From Lolium rigidum (Eukaryota > Streptophyta > Magnoliopsida > Poales > Poaceae): a DNA stretch of 64,000 bases. The position numbers were made by a program, and so were the translations under genes. This document shows, piece after piece, positions 1-11,455 of this stretch; positions within the stretch are counted from its first letter, which is position 1; each line of letters starts with the position of its first letter. The stretch is from NCBI RefSeq assembly GCF_022539505.1, contig NC_061510.1, positions 400,874,249 through 400,938,248 on the forward strand, read 5' to 3'. A model generated the notes under the pieces. The model ran no database searches. It was not told the origin of the DNA and saw only the letters and a list, made by a program, of their open reading frames with translations.

Positions 1-514
1 CCGTACCGGCTACAGTGGCTGACGGCGACAGGGACACCTCCTCCATACCGCTGACCGTGGCAGCCGGATGGGACAGGCCACGATGCCTCAACCACTCCTG
101 ACGTCACCGCCTCGGGAAGGAGCGGAAGCCGAAGCCGGCCCAGCCGGCCAGTAAACTATAGGGTCTTATATGTAAAGTGCCGGTGCCTATATAAGCCGCA
201 CTACCCCCTCTCGTGCAGATGATGGATCATTTATTGCTTTCACCCACCTACAGAGCTGCCCTGTGAGAGAGACCATAGTCTTCCTTAGCCTCTCAGGAGC
301 AGCCACACACAGCTCTAGGAGCACCATTGTACTGTGTGATCATCATATACACTCATAGCAGGAGTAGAGGTCTTACCTCCATCGGGGGGCCTCGAACCTG
401 GGTACGTCGCCGTGTCGCTCGTGCCCATACCCGCATCCGGATACCGCCGTGAGATCCCTCAGGAACCACTTCGATTAGCCACCCTATGGCATATGCCGTG
501 ACGATACCACGACA
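1..514 (+). mobile_element. 3' part of a Gypsy-like LTR (window-truncated)
   Basis: The stretch has LTR structure in plus orientation: a GC-rich upstream part, a TATA box at 188-195, a transcribed leader and a terminus ending in CA at 514. The sequence after 514 is of a different kind (MITE), so 514 is a clean boundary. The 5' end lies outside the window, so it cannot be said whether this is a solo LTR or the 3' LTR of a full element. The style is that of long Triticeae Gypsy LTRs, but I do not assign a family name. Confidence 0.6.
188..195 (+). promoter_or_regulatory. LTR TATA box
   Basis: TATATAAG sits in GC-rich surroundings about 320 bp before the LTR terminus, a normal place for the U3 core promoter. 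A C/T-rich leader follows. Confidence 0.5.
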
Positions 515-600
515 TTCTATGTATTCGGTCAAACTTTGTATAGTTTCACTTTAACTAAACCCTGGTTGCAGGGTAATTGTGAACCGAGGGACGGAGGGAG
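515..600. mobile_element. Right half of a Stowaway MITE cut by the LTR
   Basis: The stretch ends in GGACGGAGGGAG followed by TA (601-602), the Stowaway terminal inverted repeat and TA target. Just inside is the GTCAAACTTTGTATAGTTT-type text common in Triticeae Stowaway elements. The matching CTCCCTCC end is not present to the left because the LTR ends immediately before, so the LTR element probably inserted into the MITE. Only the right end is visible. Confidence 0.6.
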
Positions 601-602
601 TA

Positions 603-3469
603 CGGAGCTAGAGGAGTGTGGATGTGTAGCCATATAATTTTAAATTTTAGATATCACATTTAAAGTTTTTAGAAAAACTAAAAAAAGCGTTTAGATGTAT
701 TCAATGGTGTATCATACAAGCGTGCATAATCTCACAGTGATTTTTATATATACTCTATGGTAAACAAAAATAACAAAATTCAATAAATTTATAGTTTTGA
801 AATGTGCACTATTTATTATACTCAAATTCAAACTTTTGTAGTTTTGTGTAGCACACAATACAAAGTACTTTGAGATTTAACAATTTTGTAGTATACCTTA
901 TAGGCTACATCTAGGATTTTTTTTCAGAATTTTTGAAACCTTTTTTTTAGAATTGATTTTTTTTGAAACCTTAAAACATAAATTTCCATTTTAAGAATAA
1001 AGAGTTACATGCAGCTTAGCCTCTATTTTGAATTTCCAAAAGCCGGGGCTGCTATGCTTGAAAATAAGTTGGCCTTGGTGCTACCAATGAAATTTACACC
1101 GTACCTTCGAGATGTTTATATATATATGTGTAACATTTAATTTCAGATTCTTTTGAAATCACAGCAATATGTTTTTCAAATACTAAGATCACAGGTGCTC
1201 ATGTGCCAAACAGACTTTCCGAGAAAGTTGGCGATAGTGTGAGATGATTTCATCATTCCATTAACCGTACTCCTACTTTCCAATCGAACACTCAAGATTC
1301 AAGACTGACCAGAGTATGACCCAACATTGAAGTCATATTGATTCAAGCGGGAGTTAGTTGAGTCTTAAACGCATGATGACTGTTTTCACTGACAAGCATC
1401 TGACACACATACACATTTACTATACACGTCAGTTCCTAGGTCGTGTTGTCATTCACACATACTATGCATGAGAGCATGTGTTGAGAGCTGAACAAGCTTA
1501 ATTAACCTTCAAGTCGTCGGTCGGCCATTCGTAGTAATCGAATCTTAAAGAGTGAACTAACAGCCGTTCAATACAAAGCGTCCATGTTTTCCAGTATGCG
1601 GTCAGGCTACATGTTTGATTGCAGAGCCACCGCGATCCTATATATAGCTTCACGTTTCAGCACGATCTAACGAAAAGGGCCCATAGATCCTACTATGATT
1701 TTGGAGGGATGTACCAGCTGATTTGCATACGTGTTAAGGTTTACTACATAAGAACAATAACAATATTAGAGCTATCAGCTGCAGAAACCACAAATGTAGC
1801 TCAAAGCTACATGTAGCTATTTAAAAAAAAATTCAATAAAACATTTATTTTTTTAAAAAAAATCTAAACTAAATCTACATGTAGATATTGTTGTGTTTTA
1901 CCGATGTGCAAATTTTCAACTCAAAATACTGAATGGTTGCATGTTGGTAGAACATAATATTGTCTACATTTAATTTTTTTTATATTTTTTTTTGAGCTTT
2001 AAAATAGTGTTTTAAATTTTGAAAAAAAAGCGAGGTAGTTCGGTCTACAAAAGTCTACTCCCGGTAGTGCATCTACAACATTTCTCCAGATTATCTTTCA
2101 TCACATTTCATGCTTTTACCAAGTGGCATGTGCAAAGCTAACTCTTGCATTAGACCTCACTCCTTCTATATTTGTGTGTGTGGGTAGAGATTTCTGGCTT
2201 CCGGGCACGAGTGATCTTGTTATTTTTAAAATTAGAAAATTACAATTTTTCTGTTTCAAAAAAGATAAAAATAACTCTGCATGTACCCAATGACTTATCC
2301 CACAAACATGCAGACTATATTTGTGTAAAAAAACATGCAGACTATCAATTTCAAATGCTTTGCACTTTTGTGTACAAAAAAATGACAAATCGTGTGGACA
2401 TGAGTATGTATATTTTCAAATCCCTAAATTTCATCATATTTTTTCATTTTTGTGCATACCATAATACATGATATTTTGCACTAAAATTTTCGTACTTGTA
2501 GGTCACATCCTTACTATTCAGGATTTTTCATATTTTTTAAAACTTATATATATGAATTTAGTTTGGTTGAAACGAAGAGTTTAGTGAAACTCGGAAGCCA
2601 AAGAAAGATCATATCTAGTGGAAACCGCAAAACTCAGGGTTTTTTTTTGCGGTACGAAAAAATGGTCTGGGAAAATGGAAACACTAAAATCTAGAAATCT
2701 TCTGTGGGCCCCACCCTTTTATGTTTTTCTCCAATCCTCACTTTTCGTATCTTCTCCGGCACAAACCAACCCACTCTGTAGGCCCCTCCCGCACCGGCCG
2801 GCCAAGCCGCCGCCGCCCAAGCTTTGTAATCTATGTTTTCTTATTTGTCCTCTTTGTAATCTATAATCCCACCAGCCAGAATTAACGTAGTACTATCAGA
2901 GTCGTTCCGGATCCTTTTCCTTGTTAAAGAAAATGCATGGAACACACTCAATCCACAGTTCAAGTGAGGTCTACCAGGATTGTGTTCTATATCAGGCATT
3001 TGTTGTGCTTGAGGTGTGTGAGGAATGCTACTGCCTGGACCATGTTGAGGGGCCTTTCCATTGCTTGCTTCATCAGAACTTTTTGGACAGCAAAAGTAAA
3101 AAAAGTATGGCAAAATTTGCTTGAATACTGCTTATATTTTTGTGAATGTTAGCTAATTTTGCCTGCACAATCTCATTGAATTCTAGGAACTCTTTCCTAT
3201 CCTCTTATCCATTTTAAAGCAATATTTTACATATAACCTACTAGGAGGAAAGATCTAGAGCCACGATATCCTTACTTTTTTGTAGTCACCATGGCGGTAA
3301 GGGAGGGGTTTTACAAGCGTGTAAGGTACTGCTAAGGCATCACCGACGAGTGATTAGGAAACTGGACCTTTTTCTCTAATTTCGTTAGATCCTACCGCCG
3401 CATACATCATTAACAACGCCTCCCACTCCAATCGACGCCTGAACAAGGACCATGTCTAGATTTTTACCA
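603..3469. other. Unassigned AT-rich intergenic stretch
   Basis: No convincing gene or element was found. Around 1797-1895 short inverted copies of CTACATGTAG and poly-T/A runs suggest decayed MITE material. At 2700-2830 there is a small GC-rich pyrimidine-rich patch resembling a plant promoter or 5' leader. At 2910-3120 a modest ORF is open on both strands, rich in Ser/Pro/Gln on the minus strand, and may be a gene scrap. None of these has a recognisable domain. Confidence 0.4.
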
Positions 3470-3485
3470 CTAGATAGTTAAAATG

Positions 3486-3503
3486 CCCGTGCGTTGCCAC
3501 GGG
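3486..3503 (-). terminator. Helitron 3' terminal hairpin
   Basis: CCCGTG (3486-3491) pairs with CACGGG (3498-3503) around a CGTTGC loop, 12 bp inside the CTAG terminus. In Helitrons this hairpin acts as the rolling-circle replication terminator. Confidence 0.65.
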
Positions 3504-3737
3504 TCCTCAAATTTTATTTCCTAATGCACATATATAGTTCATAATTCACTTATCAAAAAAAACAAAAATAGAGATATCATAAATTATAATCATCAAAGAA
3601 ACCAGTACTACTTATAGAAATATATCTCGTGTTAATTTAAAATCATCGGTTATTACAAGTCATGATACCAACAGAAAAAACCATTTGTTTATAACAAAAT
3701 CTCATTAGGCCGCTGCATGAAACTATCTCTAAATCCT

Positions 3738-3807
3738 CCAGGACTTCCTTCAATTGCTCGACACCTCCTCCTCACCGCCAGGACTTCCTTCAATTGCTCG
3801 ACACCTC
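3738..3807. repeat. Short tandem duplication, 40-bp unit
   Basis: A 30-nt segment beginning CCAGGACTTCCTTCAATTGC occurs at 3738 and again, identical, at 3778. It lies inside the Helitron and has no evident function. Confidence 0.8.
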
Positions 3808-6800
3808 TTCACCACCAGTTTCAAAAACACTATCAAAGAGTGCATATGTTGTCCACTTTCTCAATTGATATATGTTGCTGTTCCGGAGCTGATGGACAAC
3901 ATCCCTGGTGTGCATATCTATGTGCTTGTGTGATGGCCAAAATACCTTTTCACCAAAAGTCTATGCTTGACTCTGTGCCATCGCAGGGCACTCACACAAG
4001 CACAATTTAGTATTCTGTCCTGTTGATTTGCCCTTCACAAAATTAAAAGAGCAACACAACAATTACTTTGTTAGTTCGATGCACAGACCCATCATACCAC
4101 AATCAGTTTTCACATGTTATATTGTTCTACTTACAGAGCAACATCCGCACACAATTTCTTACATGTATTTGGCTTCTCTTCATTTAGACAGCTCTTCCCA
4201 TATCTAATTCTGAAACCATGTTCCCAGAAGTACAAGTAGTACAAGTTGTAAGATTCACCGAGCGAATCGAACGTAGTCCTCAGGCAAGGATCAATGATCT
4301 CACCCCCCCCCCCAGCTTTTCTACATACCCACGGATTGGTTTCTCAAGTTCACTCGATTTGTTATGACACGGTGTACCTTCTGGTGATCCTTGACCCATG
4401 CGGACCCTGCACGAGTAAGCAGCAAGTCACACAATTAGTTCTTTTACTACCATGGCATGCATGTATGGCCAGAATATTTACTGAATGTACTCTTGCAGTG
4501 TCTGTATACTGAATGTACTCTTGCAAGGATGCAGAAACATCTTTTTTTCCCATGAATTTGACATGAATGACAGTACCAAATTGCACTGAGATACTGGTCG
4601 TAGTTTTTCCCTGGTCTAAATGAAGCATTGTTCTCCCTACTACCTCATTCTCAATTGGGTAGAGTACCAACTACCTGAACTACATCACCCAATCGGGATT
4701 GCAAAAGCCTATACAACCAGTTATGCGTATAAATTTAACTATCACGGCAAACGTACTGAAGATCAATCCGTGGAGTTAGCCATTCAGTTCACCATGTCCT
4801 AAAGCTGAATTGAACCGTACTTTTGGGTCAGAAATGTCGGCCCTATCGCATGTTGCATGTCTGACAGCTTCTCGTTCGCACGCAGTGAGGCAAGTGACAT
4901 ATAAATGGGAGAATAAAATTTGGGAATATTGATCCATTGTCTTACTTGTCCCAACATGAATATAAAATTTGGGAATATTGATCCATTCTCTTGTCGTGGA
5001 GGTCATCCATTTACATGGAGATGGAGAAGCTTGACACGCACCTTCATCATAAGCGTGTTTCTCCCCTTCTTCCGCCGCTCATCGCCACCCAGGTCGGCCA
5101 GCAGCCTAAATCAAGCTGGTCCTCATTAGTGCTTACCATATTTAACAACATATAGTTTCCAAAAGTAGAAGGATTTAGGCATAAGCTATGCTTTGGTTCA
5201 CATGTCTGAATGTTCCAGATTTTTATCCCCAGGCAGAGTAAAATAAATTTTGATCCGACTGTAACATATGTACTTTGATTGCACAATTAACATTTTTATA
5301 ATAACTTACAGAAATTACAATATGGTGGCATTTATTTTGTTCCTTCTATTTAAAATAATCAAGAAAAGCATCTGTTACTTTTAAAAAAACACCATCCAGA
5401 AAGGTTATGTGCAAGCAATTTGCTCCAAAATAAAAATGAAAGCTAAGTCTGCAATATCATGTTCATGCTTTATACCAAAAATAGTTCTTCTGTCTAATGA
5501 ATCCCGTTACCGGTGGGGCCAGCAGCCTCCTTGTTCTTCGACCATGTGTAGTAAGATTATTTGATGTCTCTGATGTCTCCAACTTTATAAACTTGAAAAG
5601 TTCATAACAAAAAAATCTTAATAATTGGATCCAAATTATATGTACGTAATGTTAACAACACTATATAATTGATCCGATTGCTTGCTTGATGCATTCAACT
5701 TTAAACTTGTACGTGATGTATGTACCCATACAGATGATGCTTAACATGTACACCTATTTCAATTTTATGCATACAATACAGGTTGTATCTAAGGTAGTAC
5801 CACTATGCATCAACCTGATTACATGACTCAGCTTACAAGCATAAGAAGATGGCAACCGACTGTGCATACCTGTGTATGGTGATGAAAGTTAACTTTGTAG
5901 AATAGTCTGAAGCATCGGTACTGTACCTGCTGCCACAATAGTCTAAAGCAGAATGAACAAATGAAGGCAATGAGAAAAAATGGATACTTAGCCTATATGG
6001 ACCAACGTATATTGCCAGAATTTTCATGAATGCGTAAAAGATCAAGTTTAAAGACAGCAAACACACCATGTAAATGATCAAGTTCATATCTGCACAGTAA
6101 AGGAGCAATATTATCTGGCTCTATGACCGGTTCAAAGGTAACATATTTTTAAGAAGATTTCAGTAGCGCCGCGAGAATTCATATCCATAGAAAACATCAA
6201 CATCCTACATTGTAGCGGTGCAAGTTATTAAATTTGTAGCCATGAAAAATAGCAGGCGACAGATAAAAACCAGTAATAGTGGAAAGTATTGCCATGCAAT
6301 ATTTCATAACCTCCGATGGCACCAAACATAGTACAAACTTCATCATGTGCTTATGCGGAGAATAAAGTATGTTCATGACAGTATTGAAAAGCACCTGTCC
6401 TGGAGGTGTTTCAGTTTGAGTACACCAATGACAGTGAAAATTCAATTGAAGACAGTTTATGTGGCCTCTAACTAAAATTCAAGTAATTACTAAAAAAGAG
6501 CAGCATACCAAGTAAAATTTATGAAACACTTTCTTGTACTATTTCTTGAGTAAACTAAACTCAGTGGCAAGCAAACAATTCTACTAAAAATAAATTTTGT
6601 CCCAAACTGGCACAAGCACTAAAAATACAACTGATCAAGCAAGGATACTCCTAGTCCTATTAATTATTGAACAAACAATGATTAGAACACTTTATCGAGC
6701 ACTGCTTAAATCAATTGGCTAGGGTGGAGATTTAGCAACCATTCAATACTCCTACCACATACATACTGCAGACTCTTTAAAATGGTGTTTTTTCATTTGG

Positions 6801-7271
6801 AGAAGTTAACACAAACAAATTTACTAAAGATCTGCTGAATTGAAGGTCGCCACTCGCCAAAACATCCATGCAACAAAATTAGTTTGTTCATTATTCAAAG
6901 AAAGTAAAGCACTAAACCTAAGATGCACATATCAAAGAGATATATCGAAATCCATGGTGATTGGCTACAGCAGCAACCTGTTATTACAATGTCATTGCTC
7001 ACATAAAAATTTAGGGAAAAATCCTTGTAATCACCAAGAAGAGTAAATGATTTGTGGCTACAGAAGCACGGTAAGATTCTAGCTACTTGATTCAGCTAAA
7101 AAATCAATGATTTCCCTATAGGCATGCAAAGTGCAGACGTACGACAGAAACATGGGAAGCAAGCATAGTGCGGGTAGAAACTACATGTTGTGTAGATGAG
7201 GAAGAGGAGCACTGACCCTGTTAAAGGCCATGGCCAGACTTTCCTGGAGACGCCCCTGATCCAACCCACGA

Positions 7272-7870
7272 TTGACCATCCTAGATTCCCCATCCGGAAA
7301 CAGGGTCACGGGAACCTTTACCTCGCCCAGGCCGCTGTATTCACGGCACCGCCATAGGCCCCCGCTCCGTAGACCACTGCTCTCTCCGAGCCGCGAGACC
7401 CCTTCCTCTACCGCCCCTCCCTACGGTCCCAATCGACCGCCCCGTGTCCGCGCCCAAGACCGCGGAATGGCACAACGGAGGGGAGGAGGACGTGGATGTG
7501 CTTGTTGATGTAGATGTCGCCGGGATCGAGTAGCCGGAGAGTCCATGCCTGAGACTGGAGAGAGGCCAGGCGGAGGGGAAGAGGACGGGTGGTGCTCGCG
7601 GATGTCGAAGCCGCCGAGATCGATGAGTTTCTAGGCGGGCCGCCGAGGTGAGGTGGCGGCAAGGGCGGCGGATGGACAATCGGAGGGCATCGAGCTCCAG
7701 GTGGAGTTGCTGTTTGTAGAGAGAGGAGACGGGGAAGGGGAGGAGGATGGCAGCGCTACACGAAAAAAATCGCTCGGGGGTTGTGTGGGCTTGGCCCATC
7801 CCCGTGTGCGGGCGAAGCGGAGAGGAGCACGACGAAGTGGTCGATCGTACCGTGAGATTGTTTGACGACG
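7272..7870 (-). other. GC-rich exon-like fragment captured in the Helitron
   Basis: This block is much more GC-rich than its surroundings. On the minus strand it has ATG codons, an open frame (7799 to 7341, 152 codons) and a donor-like GAG|GTAAAG with GT at 7321-7320, followed by AT-rich intron-like sequence. That is how the first exon and 5' leader of a grass gene look. Several frames are open because GC-rich grass DNA has few stops, and the predicted peptide (Ser/Arg/Pro-rich) shows no domain I recognise. It is best described as a transduplicated 5' gene fragment or non-coding leader, not a proven protein gene. Confidence 0.35.
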
Positions 7871-7932
7871 AAACGTATTGTGATGGCAGAATAAGGAACC
7901 AGTTTAGTCTTTTTAAATAGTAGAGAAAAAGA

Positions 7933-8084
7933 TCGTGAATACCTTCTTTGTGTCAGAATGATGCCGCTGCAGCCAAGCCTCCGTTAGATTTAGGAATATT
8001 GGAGAAGGATTTTTCAAGAACTCCCAGCTTCTTCGCTTGCCATATCCACTTCGCCGCCAAGAGTCACAAGGCTCTGATATCAAT
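7933..8084 (-). pseudogene. Truncated Copia leader and broken gag start
   Basis: Downstream of the primer site (minus strand) comes a short leader and an ATG at 8043 followed by Ala-Ser-Glu-Glu-Ala, resembling the start of a Copia gag. It hits a stop after nine codons, and the region is cut off at 7933 by the Helitron end. It is a relic with no coding capacity; the Copia assignment rests on the leader layout and is tentative. Confidence 0.35.
8070..8082 (-). other. Primer binding site (initiator-Met tRNA), degenerate
   Basis: The minus strand reads TGATATCAGAGCC, one change from the standard TGGTATCAGAGCC initiator-Met site. It lies 2 nt downstream of an LTR-like terminus ending TTATCA. Confidence 0.55.
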
Positions 8085-9001
8085 TGATAAGACACATAAA
8101 CCTAAAGTAGGTATTTAGTAGAAACAACACAAACACACACAAAAATTCATATTTCTGTATGAACTAAGCTACTTTCACATGAGCCTAATCACTGGAGTTT
8201 AGGGTTTACAAGACCGAAACTTTGCCAAGTTGTGATGACGGTTGCTAGGGTTTAGACCCAAAGAAAAAGATGAATATTATAGGCTCGATCCAAGCTTAAA
8301 TATACAAGGCGAACACGAAAAATAGGTGAGCAGGTAAGGAAAATTATTAAAGCATAAATCAACTTTATTGAAATTCAAAGGCGACCATTGGATCACTAAC
8401 AATCGTGTGTTGGGAAATCTCTCGTGCTCATTTGCTTCTTTAGGAGCGAAGCGGTAAATTCCATTGTAGGTCGCTTGATCATGGATGGACGGCTATGGAC
8501 GTGCATGTTTATCTATAGATCATCAAAGTGTTATCTAAATTTTGAAACTTGGTTTGTGTGTATAGTCCTACAAAAATAATGGTGTGGCTCCATCCACCAA
8601 GCGCAATCCCCAAGCAAGAGGGCGACACTCGATTCAGAGAGGACGAGACTGAGCTCGCCAACCTAGTGTTTCCGCTTGTCAGGAGGAGAGGGGAACCTTG
8701 TTCATGCCCAGTCTAAGATGGAGGGGCTTGTGCGTCGAGGCGGGAGATGGGAAAGTCGAGCATGCGGAACCAAGTCAATGACCACATGGAGGCTTTAATC
8801 GCCGATGATGGAGGCGAATAGCGGGGAGAGATATGGGAAGAGTGGGAGGAAAGAGAAGGAGGGTGTTGCTGGGATGTTTGACTGTTCAGTTTGAGGCCGG
8901 AGAGCTAGTCAAACACCGCATAGTCTAGTCAGCCCTAGACTGGCCCCAAGTTTGGGCCCAAATAGACCAAATTAAGACAACCTGGTTATATGGGGTTGTC
9001 A
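8085..9001 (-). mobile_element. Probable Copia-type 5' LTR
   Basis: On the minus strand it would start TGACAACC near 9001 and end CTTATCA at 8085, directly before the primer site. The 8085 end is well supported by the primer site. The 9001 end is a guess from the TG...CA rule, since no second LTR or target duplication is visible. A GC-richer part at 8590-8900 could be its promoter/leader section. It contains no ORF of note. Confidence 0.35.
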
Positions 9002-9063
9002 TTGGGTTCTGATTTTTTTCCGCTGAGATCAAAGTAAAGCCAACCATATATGCATTCTATATA

Positions 9064-9292
9064 CTTCCTCTTCCATAAGATTTCGTGCACTTTTCAATGC
9101 CGAAGTTTGACCATCGATTTAACCAACTAGAGGTGAATTATATGGCAAAAGAATTATATTATTTATTCGCATTCAAATGAAGTTTGTAATGATAATTTTT
9201 ATATGTATAACTCATGCATTACATGTCAAATTAGTGGTCAAAGTTAATTCATGGAAAAAAATAGGACGCCACGTAAATACCGACGGAGGGAG
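9064..9292. mobile_element. Stowaway-type MITE
   Basis: Ends are CTTCCTCTTCC at the left and CGACGGAGGGAG at the right, each flanked by TA (9062-9063, 9293-9294). The subterminal parts are roughly inverted (GTTTGACCATCGAT-like left, AAAGTTAATTCATGG right). It is about 230 bp, AT-rich and non-coding, as expected for a Tc1/mariner-derived MITE. Confidence 0.75.
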
Positions 9293-9294
9293 TA

Positions 9295-11450
9295 TTGGAC
9301 AAGTGAAAATCAGCTTTATGTCACGGGAAAGTACTTGAACCTACCTGGACAGTATAATCCATAATAATTAATCTAAATGCTAACTAAATTCGCAGGGAAA
9401 TGGACAGGTCCTTGCACTGTCTCGACGAGCTACCGGGACAACAACAGCAGACACATTGACAGTGTACTGTGTAGTCTATAGATGTCTACACCGAGCATAG
9501 ACGCCATGGAACTTTGGCAATGAGTTGTTGGAACCGTGGCAAAAAGCATGTGGATTAATTGGATGCGGTGACCATTATTTGCGCCGAAAGCTCAACGGCA
9601 AGAAATGTCAGAGTTGCCCTACTGCCGTACTACTAGTTTTTTCTTACCAACATGCTTTTTTTACTTACGAAAGCTCAGTTAGCTAACTTGTTTTATTTTT
9701 ACTACTACGTACGACTCCCTACTGCCGTGTACTATTGGTTGTAGATTGAGGTTCCCGTCAGTTGGATGGACCCATGAATACCACTGGTGTCTGTAACTTT
9801 CAATCCCAGCAAGAAACCATCCGGAATGATGTTCAGTTCAACCAAAAAAGTAATTAATGAGAAAGTTGCATGGACCTTCCTTTGCAATATTAGAGCAGGG
9901 GTTTCTGGCTCCCAGCTCCAATGCTTTCCTTTATTATTTTAATAAATTCCAAAATAGTTGTTACATGTCTGAAAATGTGTAAAAAGATATCAATGGTGTA
10001 TGGTAATAACGTCTAAACTCTTAATTTCAATATTTTGTTTTTAGGCCACATAAAAAGAAAAAGGTATGCAAAGTTATAATTCCAACTATAGTGAACGGTA
10101 CTTATAAACTTTCAAAACTCCAAATTTTATTACAGTACGAATCCTCACAACGTAAGAAACAACACTGTTGACTGTTGTGCACAAAATGGATCGTGGTCCA
10201 GCTCCCTGGTTATGAATCACCGGCGCAGCCCAGCCCACCCTGGGCCATAGGCACGTAACACACACGTGGAATAAGCTGCCACAACTTGAAATTTTGGATA
10301 AAGTGGCCCATATTTTACTTGCACATTCTCACGATTCAACAAATTATTCATAGGAGATATAACGGCTCCTCCTGTCAAAAGAGAAATATATATACGTCTC
10401 AATCACAATCCATCCATTTCTTCTCTAAGACAAACATGATAATGTTCGGAGAGGTGACAAAGGTGGTGACCAGGCTTGTGCTCAGTGGAGCACATTAGAA
10501 TGGTCTCGAGATCTATGAAATTCAGGAAGAATGAGGAGAAGCGGGGTTTGAAATGTAGACAAAGAGTTAGCATGAGTGGGGACTGATTCTTAAGAAATCC
10601 GAAAAAATGTTATCCCTTTTAAAAATCTTTGTAGTAGGTGGAGGCCTAGCTGGTTCTCGAGGTCAAAATCGTTGTGTCAAATTTTGCCTTCATGTGCGAC
10701 TTTGGACCAAATTGTTTAGGACCCCGATTTAACGAATTGCAAGTTGATAATAGAAGTATCTACAACTGCCAAGTTGAAGGACTAATAATGTGTTGTTCTT
10801 GATTTGAATTTTGAAACCATCGTCGGTGGTTCCAAATTGAAACATGTTGCATGAGGACCCTATAATCCCCTCTCCCAATTAGGTAATTACGTTCTTGATA
10901 AAACAAGTTTTATTGACTCAAACGTAAGACAATACAACTGTAGAGTATTCACATTGAGCATCTGCATAATGAGATGCACACGCACCACGCAATGAAACGC
11001 CAAAAATTAACATGTAACCAAGCATAGTTTGACACAAGAGGAAAACATCCTAGAGATGAGGAAGGACTGAACAAAGACTAGAGAAACATTGTTCGTGTTA
11101 GGTAACCACTTTATCGATCGGGGCACTTGTAGAAAGATGCCTTTTTGACCACCTAATCAAATATTTACACATTTCTCCTCCAAAATCAGGCATTTCTACA
11201 CAAAACCGATTGTATATAAACTCTCCGCGAGGCAACTATCGTTGTAAAATGTAAACTCTCCAAGTTTAAGGTGAACATGGTACTATCACTACCAATTGCT
11301 CACCTAAGTTCAAAGTTTGCTAACTAAGCAGGGATCATAAGAGCAACTGGTAGGCCAAGCGCGCAATCGGTGGAACATAATCAGAAGCTTAAAGGAGAAT
11401 ATCGCCAAAGAAATTAAATTATGATGCGTCTATTGGGAGCGCTGGTGTTC
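9295..11450. other. Intergenic stretch, mostly featureless
   Basis: No coding region or element ends were recognised apart from a promoter-like patch near 10.26-10.5 kb. The last 150 bp is the left flank of the first giant-LTR element. Confidence 0.4.
10258..10498 (+). promoter_or_regulatory. Promoter-like patch with a very short ORF
   Basis: An ACGT-core box CACGTG (10263-10268) is followed about 120 bp later by TATATATA (10387-10394), a CA-rich leader and an ATG at 10436. The ORF is only 20 codons (starting MIMFGEVTKVV) and stops at 10498. It could be the decayed 5' end of a gene or chance. No downstream exon was recognised. Confidence 0.2.
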
Positions 11451-11455
11451 GCTGG
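11451..11455. repeat. Target site duplication GCTGG (left copy)
   Basis: GCTGG lies immediately before the LTR start TGTAATATCC. The same five bases directly follow the other end at 37140-37144. Confidence 0.9.

Larger units (their letters stand above)
3470..7932 (-). mobile_element. Non-autonomous Helitron
   Basis: Read on the minus strand, the element starts with TC at 7932/7931, preceded by A at 7933 (TCTTTTTCTCTACTATTTAA). It ends with CTAG at 3473-3470, followed by T at 3469. A GC-rich hairpin lies about 12 nt before the end (3486-3503). A|TC...hairpin...CTRR|T is the Helitron signature, with insertion between A and T and no target duplication. No Rep/helicase protein is seen, so it is non-autonomous. 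It carries a GC-rich gene-like piece near its 5' end (7280-7870), as gene-capturing plant Helitrons often do. The exact 5' base could be off by a few nucleotides. Confidence 0.6.

Noticed and set aside
2116..2471. 90-100-codon ORFs on both strands
   Set aside because: Low-complexity AT-rich sequence, no domain, no codon structure.
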